From positions 1 to 21,412 of the forward strand of contig CAWUKV010000086.1 in the NCBI GenBank assembly GCA_963923025.1: 21,412 bases of DNA, written 5' to 3'. The notes under the pieces were generated by a model, which saw only the letters and a program-made list of their open reading frames with translations, was not told the origin of the DNA and did not search any database. This DNA is from CAWUKV01 sp963923025. Lineage in GTDB: Bacteria; Cyanobacteriota; Cyanobacteriia; Phormidesmidales; Phormidesmidaceae. Numbering within the stretch: position 1 is the stretch's first letter; every line of letters starts with the position of its first letter. The position numbers and the translations under genes were made by a program. Of this stretch, positions 15,301 to 21,412 are shown in pieces.

Positions 15301-18300
15301 CTAGAAGAATTCGGGGCTGGTGTTGGCAGCAGGAGCAGCTGGCTCATTCTCTGCTATGGCCTCATCAGAGGCAGAGGGAAGCTGTTGAGCGGGGACGACA
15401 TCTTGTAAGCCGAACCCGTCAAATAGACTGTTAATTTTGGCGGCAACACCCAGATAGAAGCCGCCTGCGGAGCGGTTGACGCCAAAATCTCGATCTTGAG
15501 CGCTGCCGCCGCTGTAGCCTGCGTAGATACGCAAATCCGGGGTGGGATAGTACCCTGCCTCTAAAGAAAATCCTGTTTCGCTATAGTCTCCTAGTCCGCC
15601 AATCCAGCGGGCTTCACCGACCACATCCCAGCTGTAGGCAAAGCGGTAGGTCGCCCTAAACTGGGCGAGGTGTAAGCTGTTGCTAGAGACGAAATCTCCA
15701 CCAGCGCTATCGGGTCGGTTGATGCGAGTAGAGCTGTTACGGAAGCCATACTTGGCGTAAAACTCCCACTGCCAGTTGGGGGCGTAGATGGCCTCGGCGG
15801 TAAACAGGTGTTCGTCCGTATCGGTACTGGCACCAAACAGCGCGTTGGTTGGAATAGAGCTGGGGTTAAGCCGATGCTCGTAACGCAGTAGGGCATTAAG
15901 GCGATCATCGTTAGGGTCCCGGTAGGCCAGCCCCAGCTTCAGATCGCTTGTCGTACTCAGGCCGCTTAGATTCTGATTGGCACTGCTGGCCAACTGGTAG
16001 TCAAACAACACCGTCAAACCCGGTGAGAGACGACCCAGCGCTGACGCCTGAAGGACGGTATTGTTGCCACGGGTTGAGGAAGCCCGATGCTCCAGGCGAG
16101 CGCTAGCCTGGAGGTCTGGATTGTCGGTGTAGGACACCCCTAGGGTGTAGGTATCGCCGCTGCCCGTTGTGAGGCTAGACGCGCCATCACCAGCGGCAAA
16201 GGGTTGAACAAACTGAGCCCCGGCTGCCGTATTGCCCAGAATAGAATTAAACACATGCTCGTAGCCCAGGTCTACTCGCAGTCCTGGCAAAATATAGAAC
16301 CCGTGTTCAATGCCAATGCCACCGCCCAACTGCTGACCGTCAATAGAAGAGAACCGACCCCGGATGGTGGTATCTGGCCCTAAAGATTGTTCTCCAGACA
16401 GGTCAATGGTGGTAATGGCATTGCGCCCATTGAGTCCGGCACCCCCGTAAAAAATTTGATTGGCGCTGAGGGTCAGGCCATCCAAAATGCGGTAGTCTAC
16501 CCCAAACAGCGTCCGGCTGGGGTAGATCGGGTCTTCGCCAGATGACAGGTTGAGTTCGTTTTGGGCCCGCAGGGTGAGGCGATCGCTCAGCTGAGTTGTG
16601 ACGCGGGTTCGTAGCTGGTCTGAGCTAACGGTGAACTGGTCGGGGTTGATGCGGTCTACGCGATCGCGGTGAATCCAGTCCAGTTCCAGGTAGGTGTCTC
16701 CTAGCTGTTGAGTGAGGCCTAAGGAGTAGGTTGTCAGTGAATTATCCACCTGCCCACCGACCAGCGGCGATGAACGCGGCGTTAACAGATCGGTCAGGCT
16801 GGTGATGGGGCGGGGGGCAATGCCAAAGTTGTCTTCATGGTCAAACTGAGCCCGCAGGGCAGTGGTATCGCTCAGCTCAAAACCGGCTGTGGCCCCGTAT
16901 CGCGTTTGCCCTGGGACAAAGCTCGTGGTTGCAGCATTGGCGAACCCCGCATCCGTTGAGCGCCAGTAGGCCCGTCCGCTGAACCAGTCGCCCAGATTCC
17001 CATCCACCTCAACTCGGTAAGCAGTCCCGCTGACAGGCCCAGATAGATCAAAATCGTTGGACGACTGGGCAATCTCGGCCACCAGCTGAGCGCTATCGCC
17101 CAAGGCCACTTGGGCATCTGCGCCGTACAGCTCGAAACTGCGGGTGCCCTGATTCTCTCTTAGGTACGACGTCCCCAGCCAGCTTTCCTGGTTGACGATG
17201 CGGCTTAGATTGTATTGCAGGCGTCCGGCAATCAGATTGGTGTCGCCGTCTGTACTGTCATATTGGTAGGTGGCCACAATTCGCCGGACGAGCACCGTGC
17301 CAAAGTCATCAACCGCTGTTTGAAATACGGGGTCGTTAAACAGCAGCGTGCCCCGGTCGTAGTCAATATCGTAGTCAGTGCCGCGAAAGAGCTGCTCTCG
17401 TTGAATTACGGTGCCGGGTCGGTCAAGTTCTTCAACTTCAATAAAGACTTCTTCCGTGCCCGCCACCAGCAGCCGTCTAGAGAGGAAATAGAATCCGCTG
17501 GTGCCGTCTGGAACGAGCGTATCGCGCTGGAACCCTTGGATGTTGTTGCCGTAGAGCCCCGTAAAGGCCAGATTGCCGAGATTGTAGTTGAGCTTGAAGC
17601 CATGTAGCTGGCGGCTGGTGGCGGTAAACAGTTGGGAGGAATTAGAAAATTCTTCAGTATTGAAGTCTCCCCACATGGCGTAGTCCGGCGTTGCCCCTTC
17701 GACCGGGGACGTCCGCTCTAGCCGCAGGTAGACACTGTCAAGCGAGGGGGCGGTGACGCTGCGGCTCGCGTCGTCGCCGTAGGTGGGGTAGTTAGCCAGG
17801 CAGTTTTGGGTGCCCTGGGCAAACAGACTGGCTTCGCCCCGGCAGTCTTCGTTCAGGCTGCGATCGCTATTATACGCACCGGTAAATAGCCATTCGCCAA
17901 TACTGCCGGTGGCAAATACCGCAGCATCTAGATCCAGGTCGTAGCTGTAGTCTTCGTCCAGCGGCAGAAAGTCGCGAAAGCTGCTGTAATAGTCGGTGCC
18001 GCGGGCTCCTAGCCGCAGGTCTACTACTCCTGTGGCAATGCTGGGCCGCTGGGGGGTCAAAAACCGCAGCTGGTTGTAGGCTTCTAGATTAGCCGCAACC
18101 GCGCGCAGTTGGACGGTTCCCGTCTCTAGGGACGACTGTAGCTCCGCTGTGAAGCGTCCGCTTTGCGATCGCACCTGAAAGCCAGGCCGCTCCGGATCTT
18201 GGTCTGCCCCCACAAATACGCCATCGCTAGCGGTGAGGGTGACGACCGAGTCCCAGTTCGATAGGTTGCCATTCTCATCGACCAGCTGGCCCTGTAGCGT

Positions 18301-18909
18301 GGCAACCGAGCGACCATCCGCAGGAATGCTTGACTCCCGTGACGAAATCCTCAGCTCTGTGGGCGTTCCCCGCACCGCTACGGTCACCGCACTGAGTACC
18401 GTGCCATTGGCATCAATCAGGGCAAGCTCATTTTCTCCGGCTGTGAGAGAAACCCCGTACCAGGTTTGAATGACGGCTCCCGTCGCTTCATCGGTCTCGG
18501 TTCGGCCAATCAGCTCTGGATTAACGGGCTGGCCGTTGACCTGTAGCATCAGGTCGCTACCCTGCTGAAATCGAACAATGACCGTGGCGGCGGGCGCTTC
18601 TAGGACCGTACCTGGGCTAGGGTTGAGAATCTCTGGTGTTGCGATCTCGAATGATTCCGCCTGTGCAGAGTTGAACCCTTCGGTATCAGAATCGGGCGAC
18701 GGTTCCGAGACGAGTTCGACAGTATCTTCTGTTTCTGAGGCTGGTTGTACTACCTCAGATAAATCAGCAGCGGGGGCCGCATCAGACGGGAGAGTGGGCA
18801 GTTCAGAAGCTTGAGCAAAGGCCGGTTGGGTGACCCCAACTAAAGAAAGAGAGCTCGCTAGCAGTCCCAGAGAGACTTTACTGTGTAGACGATCAGGAAA
18901 ATGTAACAT
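15301..18909 (-). CDS. Outer-membrane beta-barrel protein with N-terminal Ig and invasin-like (Big_1) domains
   Basis: 1202-residue protein. Seen: signal peptide 1-32 (SLGLLASSLSLVGVTQPAFA-QA). An acidic Ser/Glu-rich linker (about 33-92). An Ig-like domain at 94-182 (NPSPGTVLEAPAATVIVRF). A Big_1/invasin-like domain at 186-286 (SSIPADGRSVATLQGQLVDE, VTLTASDGVF). From about 291 to 1162 there is a long series of alternating amphipathic strands with aromatic girdle residues, typical of a very large beta-barrel (for example LDLDAAVFATGSIGEWLFTG, RIYAGYSGGS, GGFYLGVAAKI). No TonB box or plug domain is recognised, so it is not called a TonB receptor. After the last strand comes a tail of about 40 Ala/Pro/Glu-rich residues ending in Phe. 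The start overlaps the upstream stop by one base (TAATG), with AAGAGG 7 nt upstream. Inference: outer-membrane anchor or secretion channel of the operon's surface assembly. Confidence 0.85.
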   Translation of the reverse strand: MLHFPDRLHSKVSLGLLASSLSLVGVTQPAFAQASELPTLPSDAAPAADLSEVVQPASETEDTVELVSEPSPDSDTEGFNSAQAESFEIATPEILNPSPGTVLEAPAATVIVRFQQGSDLMLQVNGQPVNPELIGRTETDEATGAVIQTWYGVSLTAGENELALIDANGTVLSAVTVAVRGTPTELRISSRESSIPADGRSVATLQGQLVDENGNLSNWDSVVTLTASDGVFVGADQDPERPGFQVRSQSGRFTAELQSSLETGTVQLRAVAANLEAYNQLRFLTPQRPSIATGVVDLRLGARGTDYYSSFRDFLPLDEDYSYDLDLDAAVFATGSIGEWLFTGAYNSDRSLNEDCRGEASLFAQGTQNCLANYPTYGDDASRSVTAPSLDSVYLRLERTSPVEGATPDYAMWGDFNTEEFSNSSQLFTATSRQLHGFKLNYNLGNLAFTGLYGNNIQGFQRDTLVPDGTSGFYFLSRRLLVAGTEEVFIEVEELDRPGTVIQREQLFRGTDYDIDYDRGTLLFNDPVFQTAVDDFGTVLVRRIVATYQYDSTDGDTNLIAGRLQYNLSRIVNQESWLGTSYLRENQGTRSFELYGADAQVALGDSAQLVAEIAQSSNDFDLSGPVSGTAYRVEVDGNLGDWFSGRAYWRSTDAGFANAATTSFVPGQTRYGATAGFELSDTTALRAQFDHEDNFGIAPRPITSLTDLLTPRSSPLVGGQVDNSLTTYSLGLTQQLGDTYLELDWIHRDRVDRINPDQFTVSSDQLRTRVTTQLSDRLTLRAQNELNLSSGEDPIYPSRTLFGVDYRILDGLTLSANQIFYGGAGLNGRNAITTIDLSGEQSLGPDTTIRGRFSSIDGQQLGGGIGIEHGFYILPGLRVDLGYEHVFNSILGNTAAGAQFVQPFAAGDGASSLTTGSGDTYTLGVSYTDNPDLQASARLEHRASSTRGNNTVLQASALGRLSPGLTVLFDYQLASSANQNLSGLSTTSDLKLGLAYRDPNDDRLNALLRYEHRLNPSSIPTNALFGASTDTDEHLFTAEAIYAPNWQWEFYAKYGFRNSSTRINRPDSAGGDFVSSNSLHLAQFRATYRFAYSWDVVGEARWIGGLGDYSETGFSLEAGYYPTPDLRIYAGYSGGSAQDRDFGVNRSAGGFYLGVAAKINSLFDGFGLQDVVPAQQLPSASDEAIAENEPAAPAANTSPEFF

Positions 18910-18922
18910 TACTCGGCCTCTT
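18909..18922 (-). promoter_or_regulatory. Coupled start: AAGAGG Shine-Dalgarno and TAATG overlap
   Basis: The stop TAA of the 515-residue gene (18911-18909) and the ATG of the 1202-residue gene (18909-18907) share one A. AAGAGG (18922-18917) inside the upstream gene's last codons is 7 nt from the ATG. This arrangement supports translational coupling. Confidence 0.75.
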
Positions 18923-20456
18923 GGAAGGCGGGCGTGACGCCGAAATTCATTCGCACCATGCCGCCTGGAGCTAAATGCACCAGCCGTGACTGACTGTTGC
19001 GCTCGTTGAAGTAAAGATTAGGAGCCAGGGTATAGCCTGGTAGGCTAGTCAGGTCTAAAACGCCGGTATGATGCCCCGGTAGCATGCAGGCGACCGAGTA
19101 GAGGCCATCGGCATCGGTCACGATCCGGTTGCCATCCTCAAGGAAAATAACGGCATTAGGGATACCCGCTTCTCCGGCCTGCTGTTCGCCGTCAAAGTTC
19201 TTGTCGACAAACACGCGACCAATTAGCGTGCCACAGTCAGATAACAATCCAGGATCAATCGCTACTCGATGGATGCTAGGCCCATCCTGTACGCCCAGTC
19301 CGTTGTCTACCCGCTGTCCGTTGACGACGGCAGTATTCTCACCATCGCCTCTAAGGGCATCGGGGGTGAGCCGAGCCGCGTAGATAATCTCCATCGACTC
19401 GTTGCCCGGCAGGACACCATCGACGTTGAACGTCACAACGTTGCCATTGATATCCAGCGTTAGCGGCACAACCTGATCGCCGATGAGCCCCGTGGCAGAG
19501 TCGGGTAGCAGCTGAAAACCGGCTGGGAGGGTATCGGTAGCCGCGATCGCGATTAGATCCGCATCTACCAGATTACGAATGAGTAAGCGATAGACGACCG
19601 TGTCCCCCGGTTGAGCGGCCGCTCGATCAGCCGTCTTCGTAATTTCGATTTGTTCGCTTTCGCACAAGATAGTTGTAAATGCGAGAGAGAACAGATTGAG
19701 GCCCGTTGTCTCAGCGTCAAACACCTCCACAACCGTATCGGAAATCTGATTTCCACCCGTTGCAGAAAGGGGGATGCCGTCCAGCGCCGTTGCCCGATAG
19801 CGCACTAGACTATCACTGACGCCGCCAGTACTGTCCAGAATTTCGATTTTGACTCTGCGTTCTGCGTAGGCTGACCCGGTGGGTGGGGTTACCACTAAAA
19901 TGTACTGTGCGCCAACTTCGGTCTGAGTCAGGCCAGCGTTAACAGGACTATCCAACAGCCGGGCTGGATCGAACAAGAAATTATAGCGTCCGCCATCACC
20001 GTTGCTGAGCCCAAAGGGGTTGACATTGGCTATGTTGGGCGACTTACCGCCGGATATGCCATTATCTGGCGTATCTGGAAACTCTGTTCCGGTCAGCGTT
20101 ACCAAATTACCTAAATCGAGTCCAGAGGCATCTGGCTCGTATAGCAGGACAGTGAATCCGGTGTAGTCTGATAGCGTTGCGCCATCACAGGATAAGATAC
20201 GCCCCAACGGATCGACGAGCGGTAGCGTTCCGGTCGTAATCTGTTCTGACTGGCCCGAAATCGGAGTATCGGTTGGATCGGAGGCATTTTCGTAGGTGAC
20301 ATCTGCCTGGTTGTTAATGACGGGTAATGTCTGAGCGTAGCTGGCGGTGTTACTTAATCCCCACAGCACCGCGGCAGCAGCAACAGACGTTAGCCGACCC
20401 AGCCGGGATGGCCCTCTGTATGGCACGTGTAAAAACTGATCGGTGCGGTCTTTCAT
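18909..20456 (-). CDS. Secreted DUF11 plus SdrD_B-like domain protein
   Basis: 515-residue exported protein. Seen: signal peptide with a long n-region (about 1-41, LTSVAAAAVLWGLSNTASYA-Q). An N-terminal domain at about 45-260 is not assigned (PVINNQADVTYENASDPTDT is a typical opening in DUF11-containing surface proteins). A DUF11 domain at about 268-385 (QIEITKTADRAAAQPGDTVV, TDTLPAGFQL). An SdrD_B-like or carboxypeptidase-regulatory-like Ig domain at about 406-510 (GTLIGRVFVDKNFDGEQQAG, VTDADGLYSVACMLPGHH). Within it D418, N420, D422 and E429 fit an EF-hand-type calcium loop. Known: SdrD B domains are calcium-stabilised spacers in staphylococcal adhesins. It is translationally coupled to the barrel gene. 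Inference: a surface-exposed or periplasmic partner of the barrel. The unusual n-region leaves a small doubt about the exact start, and no Shine-Dalgarno is seen. Confidence 0.88.
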   Translation of the reverse strand: MKDRTDQFLHVPYRGPSRLGRLTSVAAAAVLWGLSNTASYAQTLPVINNQADVTYENASDPTDTPISGQSEQITTGTLPLVDPLGRILSCDGATLSDYTGFTVLLYEPDASGLDLGNLVTLTGTEFPDTPDNGISGGKSPNIANVNPFGLSNGDGGRYNFLFDPARLLDSPVNAGLTQTEVGAQYILVVTPPTGSAYAERRVKIEILDSTGGVSDSLVRYRATALDGIPLSATGGNQISDTVVEVFDAETTGLNLFSLAFTTILCESEQIEITKTADRAAAQPGDTVVYRLLIRNLVDADLIAIAATDTLPAGFQLLPDSATGLIGDQVVPLTLDINGNVVTFNVDGVLPGNESMEIIYAARLTPDALRGDGENTAVVNGQRVDNGLGVQDGPSIHRVAIDPGLLSDCGTLIGRVFVDKNFDGEQQAGEAGIPNAVIFLEDGNRIVTDADGLYSVACMLPGHHTGVLDLTSLPGYTLAPNLYFNERNSQSRLVHLAPGGMVRMNFGVTPAFQEAE

Positions 20457-20506
20457 TAGTTTGGGCAGCGGTACGAGGCGGTCCTGATATCGAAAAGAAA
20501 GGGATA

Positions 20507-20533
20507 CCAGCGTCCATACAAAACAGACGCTGG
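20507..20533 (-). other. Intercistronic stem-loop between the 186- and 515-residue genes
   Basis: CCAGCGTC (20507-20514) and GACGCTGG (20526-20533) form a perfect 8-bp stem with an 11-base loop. On the minus transcript it is followed within about 7 nt by a pyrimidine-rich CCCTTTCTTTT stretch. It may be a partial terminator or an RNA-processing or stability element that lowers expression of downstream genes. Confidence 0.45.
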
Positions 20534-20552
20534 CAAAATTCTTGTCGGAAGA

Positions 20553-21113
20553 CTACTGAATGCCTACCTGATAGGACACCTTCACAGCATCGGCAGACAG
20601 TAGCGGGCCGGTAAAGCGCCAGTTGATGTGCGTGTAAGCTTCAGCCGGCGCAGGTTGCGTCTCAATTGTGCCATCAGGCTGTTCCACCTCAATGGTGGGG
20701 GTTGTGACAAAAGTTTCGCCCCCATCAATGCTGTAGGTCACTTCTGCGGCTGTCAGGCTTTCAACTGAACCAATCTCAAAGGTTGTTCCATCGGGAATGG
20801 GCTGTGTAATTTGTAAGTTCGTTGCTTCCACGTCGCCCGAGTTTGCGCCGTCCACCGTGTAGCGCAGCACATCACCTGGCTGTACGGTCACACTGCCTTC
20901 CAGCGTCTCCCAAGAGACTACTTCGCCGCCCTTGTTATCGACGGAGATCATCCGTTTTTCTGCCCCTAGCGTGAGCTTCACCTCTGGTCGCAGAATAGCC
21001 TGCACAACCGTATCGCGAACCTCACTAATCTGTGCCCGTACGGGTTCGCTACCTAGCACTGGTAATGTCCCGACGAGGGCCAGCGCACCTAAGCCAATAA
21101 ACCAACGTTTCAT
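20553..21113 (-). CDS. Small secreted DUF11-domain protein
   Basis: 186-residue exported protein. Seen: signal peptide 1-27 (MKRWFIGLGALALVGTLPVL, cleavage near VRA-Q). Most of the mature part is a single DUF11-type beta-sandwich (about 46-186) with VTVQPGDVLRYTVDGANSGD, then ITQPIPDGTTFEIGSV, VTYSIDGGETF and a final VKVSYQVGIQ. It has no cysteine, in contrast with the Cys-paired repeats of the 1364-residue protein. GAGAG lies about 8-9 nt upstream of the ATG at 21113. It sits second among the visible operon genes, with 90 bp before it and 96 bp after it. Inference: a single-domain subunit, perhaps a repeating or capping building block of a surface structure; polymerisation is not shown by the sequence. 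Confidence 0.87.
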   Translation of the reverse strand: MKRWFIGLGALALVGTLPVLGSEPVRAQISEVRDTVVQAILRPEVKLTLGAEKRMISVDNKGGEVVSWETLEGSVTVQPGDVLRYTVDGANSGDVEATNLQITQPIPDGTTFEIGSVESLTAAEVTYSIDGGETFVTTPTIEVEQPDGTIETQPAPAEAYTHINWRFTGPLLSADAVKVSYQVGIQ

Positions 21114-21203
21114 GATTTTTACTCTCGAATAGTCCTTGCGTAAAAGAAGTAGGAGGGTGGATAAAAGCGACCGATTTGTTTTTATCCGATTCTTGCTTTG
21201 GCC

Positions 21204-21412
21204 CTAGTTGAGACGGCGCTGGAAAGTAAACTCGCCTGACTCACCCGGCGCAATCACCCCCGGAACCGTGTCGACATAGCGTGTTACATCTGTTGCCGCA
21301 GTGGTACCGCTCTGATCTGTACCTGCAGTGGTCCCGGCCGCACCGTTGAAGTACTCAATGCCACCACCACGAGAGTCCGTTGCCGAGTTGATGATGTTAC
21401 TAGTGTCTAGAA
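21204..21412 (-). CDS. C-terminal end of a probable secreted repeat protein (partial)
   Basis: Open frame on the minus strand from the window edge to a TAG at 21206-21204, too short and incomplete to be obvious otherwise. The last 68 residues are visible: Gly/Thr/Asp-rich (SATDSRGGGIEYFNGAAGTT), then RYVDTVPGVIAPGESGEFTF and a final QRRLN. This composition, and the VIAPGESGEFTF ending, resemble the closing strand of DUF11-type proteins. It precedes the 186-residue gene by 90 bp and is in the same direction, so it is likely an upstream member of the operon. The start and most of the protein lie beyond 21412. The family call is inference. Confidence 0.6.
   Translation of the reverse strand, partial: LDTSNIINSATDSRGGGIEYFNGAAGTTAGTDQSGTTAATDVTRYVDTVPGVIAPGESGEFTFQRRLN

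Noticed and set aside
17215..17607. Plus-strand 130-codon ORF within the barrel gene
   Set aside because: Fully antisense to continuous barrel strands, with no independent motif.
15301..18909. TonB-dependent receptor assignment for the 1202-residue barrel
   Set aside because: No plug domain or TonB box is visible; the N-terminus is Ig plus Big_1-like instead.

Overview
The window reads as cyanobacterial chromosome. The left-hand genes are a RemA/DUF370-family protein, an RqcH/NFACT protein whose N-terminus resembles the cyanobacterial form, and a biosynthetic acetolactate synthase. The octamer GCGATCGC (the cyanobacterial HIP1 palindrome) occurs at least 13 times by hand count, against about 0.3 expected by chance in this length. 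Signal peptides, a large beta-barrel and an OmpA-type peptidoglycan-binding domain indicate a Gram-negative envelope. I cannot fix the genus. I saw no tRNA, rRNA, CRISPR array, transposase or integrase.

Left part (1-4419), housekeeping: remA-like on minus (97-357); a 313-bp divergent intergenic region with short direct repeats; rqcH on plus (probable GTG start at 677); ilvB on plus (2566-4419), which carries a four-cysteine zinc-ribbon-like tail.

Middle part (4477-12802), all minus strand: two very large secreted proteins, of 1364 and 987 residues, and a small Cys-containing exported protein of 174 residues. The 1364-residue protein is a string of eight DUF11/DUF7933-like beta-sandwich repeats, each with exactly one cysteine pair. 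The 987-residue protein has a unique N-terminal half, a FlgD-Ig-like motif and a GEVED domain. Both end in a related ~190-230-residue C-terminal domain with two conserved cysteines, so they belong to one exoprotein family with exchangeable upstream modules. A 685-bp gap with a candidate terminator separates the two genes.

Right part (13115-21412), all minus strand: a probable operon, read right to left. It encodes the end of a secreted protein (partial), a 186-residue DUF11 protein, a 515-residue DUF11 plus SdrD_B-like protein, a 1202-residue Ig/invasin-like protein fused to an outer-membrane beta-barrel, and a 723-residue beta-helix protein with an OmpA C-terminal domain. The 515 and 1202 genes overlap by one base (TAATG), the next gap is 14 bp, and a strong intrinsic terminator lies at 13002-13031. 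Inference: the operon builds a cell-surface assembly in which the barrel sits in the outer membrane, the OmpA protein anchors to peptidoglycan, and DUF11/SdrD-type proteins form exposed or periplasmic parts. The two neighbouring giant exoproteins may be clients or further parts. This locus is the best candidate in the window for an undescribed system; no function has been shown.
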